64,000 nucleotides of DNA from Collinsella bouchesdurhonensis. Lineage in GTDB: Bacteria; Actinomycetota; Coriobacteriia; Coriobacteriales; Coriobacteriaceae. Position numbers and translations under genes: made by a program. The notes beneath the pieces were generated by a model. It was given only the letters and a program-made list of their open reading frames with translations, was not told the origin of the DNA and ran no database searches. The stretch lies in assembly GCF_900155365.1 (NCBI RefSeq), contig NZ_LT699738.1:45025-109024 (forward strand). Reading direction: 5' to 3'. Of this stretch, positions 15,907-25,436 are shown one piece after another. Numbering within the stretch: the stretch's first letter is position 1; each line of letters begins with the position of its first letter.

Positions 15907-17172
15907 ATGGGACTCTTGAAAGCTGGAATGGGAGCTGCCGGCGGCGTTATGGCCGACCAGTGGAAAGAGTATATTTATTGCGAATCGATGCCCGCTGACG
16001 TCTTGGCGTGCAAGGGCTGCAAGCGCACCGGCGATCGCAGCTCCAACGTTCACGGCGAGGACAACGTCATCTCCAACGGTTCCGTCATCGCCGTCAACGA
16101 CGGCCAAGGCATGCTTGTGGTACAAGACGGCAAGATTATCGAAGTGGCCCTCGAGCCCGGTAAGTTCGTCTTCGACACCGGCAGTGAGCCCAGCGTGTTC
16201 TCGGGCAACCTTGGCGACACCATCAAGGACACCTTCGCGCGCATCGGCAGCCGCTTTACCTTTGGCGGCGACGCCGGCAAGGACCAGCGTGTCTACTTTA
16301 TCAACATGAAGGAAATCATCGGCAACAAGTACGGCACCGCCGCGCCTGTCCCCTTCCGCGTGGTCGACAACAACATCGGCCTCGACGTCGATATCTCCGT
16401 GCGCTGCAACGGTGAGTACTCCTATCGCATCACCAACCCACTGCTGTTCTACACCAACGTCTGCGGCAATGTGACCGAAGACTACACGCGCGACAAGATC
16501 GACAGCCAGCTTAAATCCGAGCTGCTCACGGCACTTCAGCCGGCATTTGCCCGAATCTCCGAAATGGGCATTCGCTATAGCGCCATCCCCGGCCACACCA
16601 CCGAGGTCGCTCGCGCACTGAACGATGTGCTCTCGGCCGACTGGCGCGACCTGCGCGGCGTGGAGATCGTGAGCTTTGGCGTGAATTCCATCGCAGCTTC
16701 GCAGGAAGACGAGCAGATGATCAAGGACCTGCAGAAGGCAGCGGTCATGCGCGACCCGACCATGGCGGCAGCGAACCTCGCAAGCGCCCAGAGTGACGCC
16801 ATGCGCGCAGCGGCCTCGAACCCCAACGGTGCCATGGCCGGCTTCATGGGCATGGGCATGGCAGGCGGCATGGGCGGCATGAATGCGACCCAGCTCTTCG
16901 CTGCGGGCCAGGCACAGCAGGCGGCAGCCCAGGCGCAGCCGATGCCTGTCCAGCAGGCACCCGTCCAGCAGGCAGCGCCCGCGCCTGCGCCGGCACCTGC
17001 CCCCGCAGCCGGTGGTTGGACCTGCAGCTGCGGCGCCACCAACACGGGCAAGTTCTGCTCCGAATGCGGCAGCCCCGCGCCTGCGCCGGCGCCCACCAAA
17101 TGGTACTGCCCTAACTGCGGCACCGAAAACAACGGCAAGTTCTGCAGCAACTGCGGCACCCCGAGGCCCTAG
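15907..17172 (+). CDS. SPFH-domain (virion-core/YdjI-like) protein with double zinc ribbon
   Basis: This 421-residue protein has an N-terminal SPFH-type domain (about 1-290) with QWKEYIYCESMPADVLACKG and VNDGQGMLVVQDGKIIEVAL. A Gly/Met-rich segment (about 298-325, repeats of MGMGMAGGMGG) and a Gln/Ala/Pro-rich linker follow. Two zinc ribbons close it: CSCGATNTGKFCSECG and CPNCGTENNGKFCSNCG. SPFH proteins form rings or coats at membranes; YdjI-type members accompany membrane-stress proteins. It is third in the operon with a good AGGAAGGA site. A role in membrane protection with the two preceding zinc-ribbon proteins is inference from Bacillus. Confidence 0.85.
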   Translation: MGLLKAGMGAAGGVMADQWKEYIYCESMPADVLACKGCKRTGDRSSNVHGEDNVISNGSVIAVNDGQGMLVVQDGKIIEVALEPGKFVFDTGSEPSVFSGNLGDTIKDTFARIGSRFTFGGDAGKDQRVYFINMKEIIGNKYGTAAPVPFRVVDNNIGLDVDISVRCNGEYSYRITNPLLFYTNVCGNVTEDYTRDKIDSQLKSELLTALQPAFARISEMGIRYSAIPGHTTEVARALNDVLSADWRDLRGVEIVSFGVNSIAASQEDEQMIKDLQKAAVMRDPTMAAANLASAQSDAMRAAASNPNGAMAGFMGMGMAGGMGGMNATQLFAAGQAQQAAAQAQPMPVQQAPVQQAAPAPAPAPAPAAGGWTCSCGATNTGKFCSECGSPAPAPAPTKWYCPNCGTENNGKFCSNCGTPRP

Positions 17173-17253
17173 CGCCCAAGCATCGGCAACCCGCGCGGAA
17201 GCATAAGCCCCGCGCCTTGCATACATGGGTTTTCCAACCGTAAGGAGGACACT

Positions 17254-18099
17254 ATGAAGACCACAACGATCAAGAAATCGGCTCTCGCCCTCATGGCTTG
17301 CATCCTAGCGCTCGCCTTTGCCCTGGTGGGCTGCGGCGGATCAAAGGCCGACCCCGAGGAAGCATTCCTGGGTAGCTGGAAGCTCTCCGGCGGCGAGATC
17401 TACGGCGAGGAACTCGATGACGAGACCATCGAGACCATGGAAGAGTGGGGCCTCAACTGCATCCTGATCCTCGATGAGGACGGCGAGGGCCAGCTTGACC
17501 TCTTTGGCGATGTCGAAGACATCACCTGGAAGGTCAAGAGCGACGGCACCGCGAAGATCAGCGCCGAAGGCGTCGATTTCAAGGCAACCCTCAAGGACGA
17601 CACCCTCACCCTCAAGGACGGCGACGACAACATCTCCTTCACCAAGTCCAAGAAGGACCTCTCCGACACCGTGAAGAAGGACCGCGATATGGCGAAGGCC
17701 AACGAAGAGGCCGAAGAGGAAGAGGCTGAGGGCAAGGGTACCCGCAAGGCCATCACTCCCGCCGTCACCGTTGCCGACGACGACCTGTGCACCATCACCG
17801 TCACCGAGAAGTTCGAGGACGAGTGGGGAACCATCGGCCTGACCGTCGAGATCACCAACAAGAGCGACAAGGACCTGACGTTCTACTCCCCCAGCGGCAA
17901 GACCAATGTCGACGGCACCATGAAGGAGCCTTGGTTCTCCTGCGATCTGATGCCCGGCACCAACGCCACCGAGGAGTTCACGTTCTCGACTGGCGACCTC
18001 GATAGCATCGACGACCTCGTGAACATCACCATCGGCATCGATGCTTATGAGACCGAGACCTATGAGGACGTCGCTTCCTACAGCGCTCTCATCCCGTAA
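17254..18099 (+). CDS. lipoprotein of the zinc-ribbon/SPFH operon
   Basis: The 281-residue protein starts behind TAAGGAGGA. The signal peptide ends in lipobox LVGC (Cys at about 27). Then comes a lipocalin-like beta region (AFLGSWKLSGGEIYG to about 130), a Glu-rich stretch (NEEAEEEEAEGKGTR) and a C-terminal beta domain (LTVEITNKSDKDLTFYSPSG) of the type found in exported adhesive or binding lipoproteins. It is last in the operon and is followed by a strong terminator. It may report or bind at the outer face of the membrane guarded by the SPFH protein; this is inference. Confidence 0.85.
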   Translation: MKTTTIKKSALALMACILALAFALVGCGGSKADPEEAFLGSWKLSGGEIYGEELDDETIETMEEWGLNCILILDEDGEGQLDLFGDVEDITWKVKSDGTAKISAEGVDFKATLKDDTLTLKDGDDNISFTKSKKDLSDTVKKDRDMAKANEEAEEEEAEGKGTRKAITPAVTVADDDLCTITVTEKFEDEWGTIGLTVEITNKSDKDLTFYSPSGKTNVDGTMKEPWFSCDLMPGTNATEEFTFSTGDLDSIDDLVNITIGIDAYETETYEDVASYSALIP

Positions 18100-18143
18100 T
18101 GCGCGCAGCAGGCAACAACGAGCAGCGCCCACTCGAACAGCAA

Positions 18144-18186
18144 GCGGGGCCGCGAGGGAACACTCCCCCGCGGCCCCGCCGCTTTT
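18144..18186 (+). terminator. terminator of the zinc-ribbon/SPFH operon
   Basis: Arms GCGGGGCCGCG and CGCGGCCCCGC, then GCTTTT. It ends 24 bases before the stop codon of the convergent regulator gene. Confidence 0.9.
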
Positions 18187-18209
18187 ATGCATACGTTCTC
18201 AAACGCTAA

Positions 18210-18830
18210 CTAACGCTCCATGTTGGGAACGATGCTCCCCTCCGTCACCGCATGGACCGCCAGACGCATGATGTTGTCGTAGCCGGTCTTGTTGAGAATC
18301 TCCGAGATACGGCGCTTGACCGTACCCTCGCTCATAAACAACTCGGCTGCGATTTCGCGGCGGCTCTTCCCCTCGCAGGCGAGTCGCAAAATCGAGACCT
18401 CCACCTCGTCGAGTGCTGCTGTGCCCGAGAAGATGCTCTGTGGCGGCTTAGGGAAGGTGCAGTAGCCCGCAAGCGTGGAGCGCATCACGGCAAGCAGCTC
18501 CTCGATGCCTACGTTCTTGTACACAAAGCTATCGACACCCGCCTCGCGTGCTTGGTCGACAAAGGTGATCTCGGGCATGCCCGTCATGATAACGATGCGG
18601 CACTCTGGCACTTCCTCCTTGATGTGCCCAGCCGCAACGATGCCGCTGGAATCATGCTCGGTGCACACATCCATCAAGATCATATCGGGATGCTGCTCGC
18701 GCACGACATCGAGAGCACAAGAGGCGTCTGCGATAGCGGCAACCACCGTCATATCGGGCTGATCGGCAATGGAGCGCGCAAGGCTCTCACGCAGGATAGC
18801 TTGATCTTCGACGATAAGGACGCTGATCAT
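18210..18830 (-). CDS. NarL/FixJ-type response regulator
   Basis: The 206-residue protein has a receiver domain (1-120) with acidic pair E8-D9 (VLIVEDQ), phosphorylation Asp54 (ILMDVCTEHD), and a Lys in FVYKNVG. A LuxR-type HTH follows (about 140-200: LDEVEVSILRLACEGKSRREIAAELFMSEGTVKRRI). Its ATG overlaps the kinase stop codon by 4 bases, so the pair is translationally coupled. It probably controls transcription downstream of the kinase; the target is unknown. Confidence 0.93.
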   Translation of the reverse strand: MISVLIVEDQAILRESLARSIADQPDMTVVAAIADASCALDVVREQHPDMILMDVCTEHDSSGIVAAGHIKEEVPECRIVIMTGMPEITFVDQAREAGVDSFVYKNVGIEELLAVMRSTLAGYCTFPKPPQSIFSGTAALDEVEVSILRLACEGKSRREIAAELFMSEGTVKRRISEILNKTGYDNIMRLAVHAVTEGSIVPNMER

Positions 18831-20335
18831 GAGTTCCTCCTCTGGGCGGTGATATCGGAAGAGAGCGGGATGGATACAACGAGCGTGAACGGCGGTCCTG
18901 GGTCAACCTCAAGTGACCCTCCCAAGTCTTGAGCAACGTGCCGCATACCTGGAATACCCGTTCCCTCGCGAATCGATGCCGGGGCTGGAGTTCCGTCGTT
19001 CGAGACGGTCATGCGCGCCGTACGCCACGACTCGGCGCCCTCTTCCCAAAAGCGTACTTGGATTTGATGGGCCTGCGCATGTTTGGTTGCGTTGGTCGAG
19101 GCCTCGCGAACAATCTGCAAGAAGGCCGCAGCAGTGCGCACATCGACAGGAAGCTTGCCGTCAACAACGATGCGCACGCCCACCAAGGCAAAAGCGTGAA
19201 CGATATCGCCTAGCTCTTCGGCAGCGTCGCGCGTGCCGTCTCCGTCTTTTCCATGCAAGTCGATAGCAATGGAGCGCAGCAGCGGCTCGATCTGCTCGAG
19301 CGATTCGTCATCCAGGCGCCCCTCTTCCAAATAACGGTGCATGATGGAGAGACGCTGCCCGATAACGTCGTGAACACGGGCGCGCATGCGCAGGTACGCA
19401 GCATTGTCGGCAACTTTTTTGACCTCTTCGATCTGCACGCGAAGCTCTTTTGCCGCAAGCTCGAGCAAATGGTTCGCATGGGCCAGGCGGTCATAGGCAT
19501 GGGCATACTCAGTCACGTCGAGACCGATAATCCGCTCGAACGGACGGCCCGAGATGATGAGATTGTCCCGCACGAACAGACGAATCTCCGAAGGCGAGAG
19601 CTCGACAACCGAACGAGCGTCGCCAAAGCGCGCAAAGTCAAGGCGGTGGCCTCCTCCCCTCTCGTCGGACTCTTTCGCCCCCAGCTTGCGCAATTCGTTC
19701 CACGTTTCGCTCATATCGCGCAGATCGGTGGGGAGATGCAAGTCGGTAAGATTCGAGCGCATGCAGCGGTTCATAAGCAGCGGGCGACCCTGCAGGTCGA
19801 GGTAAAGAATGCCAACCGGAATCACATTGATAGTCTCGATCGTCGAGAATGCAGTGACGTCCTCTTGCCGATGGCACGCATCCAAAAGAAGCGCCGAAAT
19901 AGAGCGGAAGAGGAAAAACGCCCCTTCGATGATGGCAGCTCCGACCCATGCCGGCCCCAGCAGTTTCACGACGGGAGGAATCGACGCCGCGATAAGCGCC
20001 AACTCGGGAATCATGCAAGGACGGCGGTAGTACGCAGCAAGCCCAATACCAAAGGCGACAAGCAGCAGGTTAAGCCACAAGATGCCCGTCAGAGCATGCG
20101 CGATGGCAAACGGCGGTGCCAGCAAACGATTGCCCGTCGAGCATAAGAGGATATCGGCTACGATGGCCAGATGCACAACCAGGCTTGCCTCATAGATGCA
20201 TACCGCTATGCGGCTATAGGGCATGCGCCGCGAAGTGATAAGCGGCACATGGATGGTCTGCATACAGGCTGCCAGAACGTAGATCACATCGAGCAGTACA
20301 AACTGGGGAAGGATCAGATCAAATCGCATGGTCAC
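18827..20335 (-). CDS. membrane sensor histidine kinase, HisKA_3 type
   Basis: The 502-residue protein has about six hydrophobic spans in residues 1-165 and a PAS-like middle region (about 170-270). The HisKA_3 phosphoacceptor helix is RMRARVHDVIGQRLSIMHRY (His in ARVHD, about residue 319). The ATPase domain shows the N box EASTNATKHAQAH and G boxes GTGIPGMRHVAQDLGGSLEV. It starts at GTG 20335, or ATG 20329, overlapping the stop of the upstream gene. It pairs with the NarL-type regulator. No hallmark ligand domain is seen, so the signal is unknown. Confidence 0.92.
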   Translation of the reverse strand: MTMRFDLILPQFVLLDVIYVLAACMQTIHVPLITSRRMPYSRIAVCIYEASLVVHLAIVADILLCSTGNRLLAPPFAIAHALTGILWLNLLLVAFGIGLAAYYRRPCMIPELALIAASIPPVVKLLGPAWVGAAIIEGAFFLFRSISALLLDACHRQEDVTAFSTIETINVIPVGILYLDLQGRPLLMNRCMRSNLTDLHLPTDLRDMSETWNELRKLGAKESDERGGGHRLDFARFGDARSVVELSPSEIRLFVRDNLIISGRPFERIIGLDVTEYAHAYDRLAHANHLLELAAKELRVQIEEVKKVADNAAYLRMRARVHDVIGQRLSIMHRYLEEGRLDDESLEQIEPLLRSIAIDLHGKDGDGTRDAAEELGDIVHAFALVGVRIVVDGKLPVDVRTAAAFLQIVREASTNATKHAQAHQIQVRFWEEGAESWRTARMTVSNDGTPAPASIREGTGIPGMRHVAQDLGGSLEVDPGPPFTLVVSIPLSSDITAQRRNS

Positions 20336-22215
20336 TCACCCGCCCGCGGCATCAAGACAATCATGCGCAGCTCGCCCGGCTCGCCTTCCAGGCGATACGC
20401 GATGTCTCTTCCTTGCAGGGCACGCTCAAGCTCACGCGCCGCAGGAACCTCAGAAAGATCGATGTCATCAGTCGAGACCAACGTCGCGCGCAGCTCTACG
20501 TTACCTGGATCATGGTCGCTCAGGTGGTACATAAGGGCAGGGCGCTCAGTCGTATAGGCAAAGAATGCAAAATCGTAAACGCAGTCGTACAATGCACTCA
20601 CAGTGCTTGCATGCATCGGCTGTCCAATTGCGATAATCGAGGCGCAATCGACACCAAGCGTGCGCAGGTCACTTGCCAGCTCGTTTGCGATCAGCTGGAT
20701 GCGGTCGCGGTCAAAGCCACTTTCGCCGTGCTGGGCGAGCGTGAGGGACCCCTTACGCTTGCAGTAGGCGATATGCATTTTGGCACACTGCAGCAGCCGG
20801 TACCGCTCATCCAAAGACGTTCCGTCCGTAAGCGGCGGAAGCGAACTCAAAAGATCGTAGAGACTGCTCAACGAGCGCGCGAGCGCCTGGTCGACATCCT
20901 GTATGAGCAGCGCTTCGGCCTCTTGGTCGGCGAGATGCGCCTTGAGGTCGTAGTCGGCAGCAAGCAGCTCGTTTTGACGCTGAAGCTCAGCGCGACGATG
21001 CGCCAGCTCGCCGTTGAGCTCATTGAGCTCATGAACGTCCTGGGCAAGAAGGGCGCACCCGCCCATCAGCGGAAAGGCACGATAAATCACATCGGGCTTC
21101 GAAATCACGGTAAAGGCATGCATACGACCGTGCTCTTGTGCGCGCAGCTCATCGCACACGCCATCGGCAAGAGGTTCCGATGCTGGCGTAGCGTACGCCA
21201 CCTCAAAATCACGTGTCATGACCTTGAGGTCAAGCGGCAGTGTATCGAAGATGCCCGCAATGTCGTGATACGAGGGGAAAACGCCGCTTTCCAGGCAGAT
21301 CTCGAGGACCACCACGCAAAAGATGCAATATACCAGGGAAAAATTGAGCCTCCACGCCCACGGAACGCGCAGTGCGTAAGAGACGGCAAAGAATACGCCC
21401 GCACAGAAGACGAGCACAGCAGTAAACGTAAAGCGCCTGATTCGATACGAAGAAGATAGGCCAATCAAGATAAAGAAGCCCACGAAGTTGGCAACGCTCC
21501 ACACGAGAACAAGGACATATCCCCAACCATAGGTATAGTCGCTGCTCCAGTTATCGCTCGCGGGATCAAAGCAAAACACCTGATGGTGAAAGTCGTTGGT
21601 AAGAACAAAAAGAATAATGATGCCCGCTAGAGCCCACAAGACGTTGCGATAGCGGCGCCAAGGGCGACGCCGCTCCAGGCCCGCAAGCCTAAAGCCGCAC
21701 AGCTGGCACAAAATCGGAATGAGCGTCATGGGGACGTAGTAGAGGTACCACAGCAGCGAAGCGTATGCCGGCGTGAACGACTTGTACTTAACGATGACCT
21801 CGATCATCCAAAGCGTACAAATCGCAGCAATGGCAACGAGGCGCCGCCTGAGCACGGCATCCAAGCAGCGAAGATAGACGCTTACGCCCCAGATGGAAAA
21901 AACGATAGAGGCGATCAGCAACGGAAAGGAACTCGACCGCACAAGATTTTCGAGCACCTCCGTAGCGATTTCCTCATAGGCGGGCGTCCTTAAGGAGAGG
22001 AACGGATTCGAGCGAAATAGCAACGGGAGACTGGCGAACAGGAGCAAAAACAGGCCCGTAACGATAGCCGCAATCGCAAAAGCGCGATGACGATATATCT
22101 CGTGCGGCACGTCGGAAAGAAAGCGCGGCATGGCAAAAAGCCTGTTGCTTCGCAAATCTGCAGCAGGTATGAAAGGATTTGCCATGCGGCGGGTATGTCG
22201 CTCACGCGTTCTCAT
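20332..22215 (-). CDS. multi-span sensor protein with degenerate kinase-like C-terminus
   Basis: The 627-residue protein has about eight membrane spans in residues 45-310, a PAS-like stretch, then a coiled coil (about 395-440, ELNGELAHRRAELQRQNELL). The last 190 residues resemble the dimerisation and ATPase part of the kinase encoded next, but I see no N box or G boxes and no clear phosphoacceptor His. It is the first gene of the operon and overlaps the kinase gene by 4 bases. It may be a sensory partner or a pseudo-kinase. The start is uncertain: no good ribosome-binding site lies before the ATGs at 22215 or 22185. Confidence 0.75.
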   Translation of the reverse strand: MRTRERHTRRMANPFIPAADLRSNRLFAMPRFLSDVPHEIYRHRAFAIAAIVTGLFLLLFASLPLLFRSNPFLSLRTPAYEEIATEVLENLVRSSSFPLLIASIVFSIWGVSVYLRCLDAVLRRRLVAIAAICTLWMIEVIVKYKSFTPAYASLLWYLYYVPMTLIPILCQLCGFRLAGLERRRPWRRYRNVLWALAGIIILFVLTNDFHHQVFCFDPASDNWSSDYTYGWGYVLVLVWSVANFVGFFILIGLSSSYRIRRFTFTAVLVFCAGVFFAVSYALRVPWAWRLNFSLVYCIFCVVVLEICLESGVFPSYHDIAGIFDTLPLDLKVMTRDFEVAYATPASEPLADGVCDELRAQEHGRMHAFTVISKPDVIYRAFPLMGGCALLAQDVHELNELNGELAHRRAELQRQNELLAADYDLKAHLADQEAEALLIQDVDQALARSLSSLYDLLSSLPPLTDGTSLDERYRLLQCAKMHIAYCKRKGSLTLAQHGESGFDRDRIQLIANELASDLRTLGVDCASIIAIGQPMHASTVSALYDCVYDFAFFAYTTERPALMYHLSDHDPGNVELRATLVSTDDIDLSEVPAARELERALQGRDIAYRLEGEPGELRMIVLMPRAGE

Positions 22216-22304
22216 AGCTATTCAATTTTACCGACGGGACGTCTCGAAAAACGGGCCAGAAGTCCCAAATCTCGCAGACGGCGGGTGGGCGCAGGGCCCG
22301 CTCG

Positions 22305-23228
22305 CTACATCACGCGGGCAAGGAAGGACAGCGCGAGATTGAACCAGGGGCGCACGGCCTCCTGTTTTTCGGCATCGCCGTGTTCGGAATTGGCATTGGC
22401 AACCGAGCGGCTATGTCCTCCGCGGTCAAAAACATGCAGCTCATGCACCACGCCCGCCTCGGCAAGACGTTGCGCGAACGGATAGAGCTGCGCCACGGGC
22501 GCTGTGTCGTCATCGGCAGTGCCCCACATAAACACCGGCGGGACATGACGATCGACATGCATGGTGGGACAGATGGAATCAAGCGCGGCAAGCAGCTCAT
22601 CGTCCGTCGGCTCACCCTCGGCGATCATGCGGCCGTAATCGTTAAGAAGGTCACGACCTGTCTTGCCGCCCGTCTTGGGAACGCGCAGGTCAATACGGGG
22701 ATCTTTAAGCTGCATGCGGCACAAATGCGCATAGTCCAGCGCAGGATAGCCAAGCACCACCGCATCGGGGCGAATGGATTCCGAAGGAGCCCCCACGAGC
22801 TTAGGCAGCGCGTTTCCCCTCCATGAGGTTGCAAGGCTGGCGCATACAAAGCCGCCAGCAGAAAAACCCACAACGACAACGCGCGCAGGGTCTACGCGCC
22901 AATCCGCAGCGTTTGCGCGAACAGTCGCGACCATGCGCGCAAGATCGGCCTCGGGATTGGGATAGGAAACATCGCCGGTAGAACTCGTCACGTAATCGAG
23001 TGTGAACGCCTGGTAGCCAGCCTGCAAAAAAGCCAGGGCGACTGGCTCCTTCTCGTGCACCCCCACATGCGTGAAGCTTCCGCCGCCGCAGATAATCGCC
23101 GCCGGCCGACGCGCGTCCTCATGCTCTGGCATGGGGTCTGCCAAATACGTCGTGAACGTCGCGGGATGCTCCTGCGTGGCCTCGTCTCCCCAAAGGGCAA
23201 GCTGCTCGATGATCATTATGCTGTCCAC
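22305..23228 (-). CDS. alpha/beta-hydrolase, esterase/lipase type
   Basis: A 307-residue hydrolase related to BD-FAE-type esterases. The nucleophile elbow is VVGFSAGGFVCAS (Ser near residue 123), the acid lies in WGTADDDTAPV, and the His in DRGGHSRSVAN. The oxyanion stretch is CGGGSFTHVG rather than HGGG. The substrate is unknown; carbohydrate acetyl esters or small acyl esters are plausible. The start may be GTG 23228 or ATG 23216, the latter with GGTGG 8 bases upstream. It is monocistronic and not clearly tied to its neighbours. Confidence 0.88.
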   Translation of the reverse strand: MDSIMIIEQLALWGDEATQEHPATFTTYLADPMPEHEDARRPAAIICGGGSFTHVGVHEKEPVALAFLQAGYQAFTLDYVTSSTGDVSYPNPEADLARMVATVRANAADWRVDPARVVVVGFSAGGFVCASLATSWRGNALPKLVGAPSESIRPDAVVLGYPALDYAHLCRMQLKDPRIDLRVPKTGGKTGRDLLNDYGRMIAEGEPTDDELLAALDSICPTMHVDRHVPPVFMWGTADDDTAPVAQLYPFAQRLAEAGVVHELHVFDRGGHSRSVANANSEHGDAEKQEAVRPWFNLALSFLARVM

Positions 23229-23385
23229 CTATCCTTGTTGTTAATCGGGCACTAGCTTACCCTCACCGCCCGCTTTCGCCGTGCAATTTGAGCAATCGCC
23301 GTCAAACTTCTGCAGAGTCTCTCGCAAGGGCGCGCACCTCTTCGCCTTCCCGTGTAGACTGAGTTCATGAACTCAAGGGGGATGG

Positions 23386-25359
23386 ATGTACATGACGACG
23401 GAACCGAGTCGTACCGAATTGACGAAAGAGCAAAAACTGGCTGCCGAGCGATTTGGCAAAAAAGACATCAAGGGCTTTGCCCCCTGGCAATCAAAGCAAA
23501 CAAATACTGGGGCCCATGCGAAAAAGGCAGCTTCCCCTTCTTCGCGAATCCTTCCGCTTGATGGCCTGCGTGCGCTCGCCATCATCGGCGTCATCTTTTA
23601 CCACACGCGTCCATCGCTGCTCTCCGGCGGCTTTTTGGGCGTTACCTTGTTCTTTGTACTCGCAGGCTACTTTGCTACCCGGAGCATGGTGCACGAGCTT
23701 AAAGATACCGGATCGTTTGATTACAAACGCTACCTGGTCAAACGCCTGCGCAGGCTTATGCCGCCCGTGCTTGCGACAATCGCGCTTACGGCCCTTGCGG
23801 TCTACATTGCAAGCCCCAGCCTGTTGCCCAAGCTGCAGGCCGATGCGCTGCCCTCGGCGCTGTTTGTAAGCAACTGGTCCTATATCTTTCGTAAGGTCTC
23901 CTATTTTGATGCCGCAGGTCTCCCCTCGCCCCTCACCCACCTGTGGTACCTGGGCGTAAGCATGCAGTTCTTCATCGTCTGGCCGCTTGTGTTCCTGGGC
24001 CTGGCAAAGTTCACGCATAAAAGAAAGCCGCTCATGGTCTGCGTTACCGCGCTGGCACTTCTCTCTACGATCGCCATGGCACTGCAGTTCGTCCCCGGTC
24101 AAGACACGGCACGCGTCTATTACGGACTCGACACGCGCGCGGCGGAGCTGCTCGTGGGCGCCGAGCTCGCGCTGGGCTTTCCCTATGTAAAGCGACTGAT
24201 TGCCGGGCGCGCCCACTTGGTCAGGCATGTGGACACGGTGGCAAAGGTCACGCTTTTTGCGCTCCTCGTAGGCTTTATCCTGGCAACGGGCCAGGACACC
24301 TGGCTTTATCGCGGGGGCTTTTTGGCGACGGCGCTTGTCTGCGGCCTGCTTATCTGCACCGTCCAGCACCCGGATTGCAAGGTCGGACACGTGCTTTCGT
24401 CTGCCCCGCTTGTCTATCTGGGCAGCCGTTCGTTTTCCATCTACCTGGTGCACTACCCGCTGCTCGAGATCATGAACCCAGCAACGCGCACCCAGGCGCT
24501 CCCCTGGTGGGGATGGATTATCCAGATTGTCGTCATCCTGCTGGCGGCCGAGGTGTTTTATCGCCTGTTTGAGCAGCCCTTTGCCTCGCAAAAGCCCATC
24601 GCCGCGAGTAGGCGCATCGCTTGCGTCGTCGCCTGCGCAATGGTGCTTGCGCTCGCCATCGTGCCCGTGAACTGGGGCGATATTGCCCAAACACGTGCGG
24701 AGAAGCTGCGCCCCGAGCTTGCACAAACAAAAGCGACGCCCAAGCAAAAGGCAACCTCCAAAGCAGACGCAAAGGAGGCCGACGCAAAACAGAAGAAGGA
24801 AAAGGACAAAAGTCCTAAACCCGCAGCCGAGGTTGTGCCTAAAAATCTCGACCCCAGCCGCTGGACCTTCGACCCCAACAAGGGCACCTGCAGCGCCAAG
24901 GTTCTCTATATTGGCGACTCGGTAACCGAGGGAGCCGCACCCGCGCTGCAACAATACCTGCCCTGTGCCTATGTCGATGGCAAGGTAAGTCGCCAGCTTT
25001 TTGTAGGACAAGACGTCTACGCGCAAGATGTCGCCACCGGATACGACCCCGACGTTGTGGTGTTTGCGCTGGGAACAAATGGACTGATTCGCGACACGTC
25101 CACGGTACAGGCGCTCGTTGATGCCGTGGGCGGAAAGCCACTCTATTTTGTTACCATCCGCTGCCCCCTTGATCTGCAAGATCCCAACAACCAGGTCTTC
25201 CGCGACTTTGCCGCCAAGAACGACAACGTGGGCATCATCGATTGGTACGGCACAAGCGAGGGGCACGACGAATATCTTGCCGACGATGGCATTCACCTCA
25301 CCAGCGCGGGTAGGGACGCCTACGCCCTCATGGTGCGCCGCGCCCTGTGCGGGCAATAG
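23386..25359 (+). CDS. OatA-like O-acyltransferase with extracellular SGNH domain
   Basis: The 657-residue protein has an acyltransferase-3 membrane domain of about ten spans (residues 45-420), beginning LDGLRALAIIGVIFYH and including FFVLAGYFATRSM. A Lys/Ala-rich linker (about 440-480) follows. The outside SGNH hydrolase domain shows the GDS block VLYIGDSVTEGA and the Asp-x-x-His pair in DDGIHLTSAG. This plan is that of OatA, which O-acetylates peptidoglycan MurNAc and gives lysozyme resistance. GGGGGA precedes the ATG; a second ATG lies at 23392. A 14-bp hairpin follows (25395-25435). Confidence 0.88.
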   Translation: MYMTTEPSRTELTKEQKLAAERFGKKDIKGFAPWQSKQTNTGAHAKKAASPSSRILPLDGLRALAIIGVIFYHTRPSLLSGGFLGVTLFFVLAGYFATRSMVHELKDTGSFDYKRYLVKRLRRLMPPVLATIALTALAVYIASPSLLPKLQADALPSALFVSNWSYIFRKVSYFDAAGLPSPLTHLWYLGVSMQFFIVWPLVFLGLAKFTHKRKPLMVCVTALALLSTIAMALQFVPGQDTARVYYGLDTRAAELLVGAELALGFPYVKRLIAGRAHLVRHVDTVAKVTLFALLVGFILATGQDTWLYRGGFLATALVCGLLICTVQHPDCKVGHVLSSAPLVYLGSRSFSIYLVHYPLLEIMNPATRTQALPWWGWIIQIVVILLAAEVFYRLFEQPFASQKPIAASRRIACVVACAMVLALAIVPVNWGDIAQTRAEKLRPELAQTKATPKQKATSKADAKEADAKQKKEKDKSPKPAAEVVPKNLDPSRWTFDPNKGTCSAKVLYIGDSVTEGAAPALQQYLPCAYVDGKVSRQLFVGQDVYAQDVATGYDPDVVVFALGTNGLIRDTSTVQALVDAVGGKPLYFVTIRCPLDLQDPNNQVFRDFAAKNDNVGIIDWYGTSEGHDEYLADDGIHLTSAGRDAYALMVRRALCGQ

Positions 25360-25394
25360 AGGCAAAGCGGCGCTGACCGCGAAATCGCCACGAC

Positions 25395-25435
25395 GGACAC
25401 CGCGTGCCAAACCCGGCCATCGGCACGCGGTGTCC
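25395..25435 (+). terminator. 14-bp hairpin after the acyltransferase gene
   Basis: Perfect arms GGACACCGCGTGCC and GGCACGCGGTGTCC with a 13-base loop. It lacks a T tract, so it may work as a Rho-assisted stop or a transcript-stabilising stem. Confidence 0.55.
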
Positions 25436-25436
25436 C

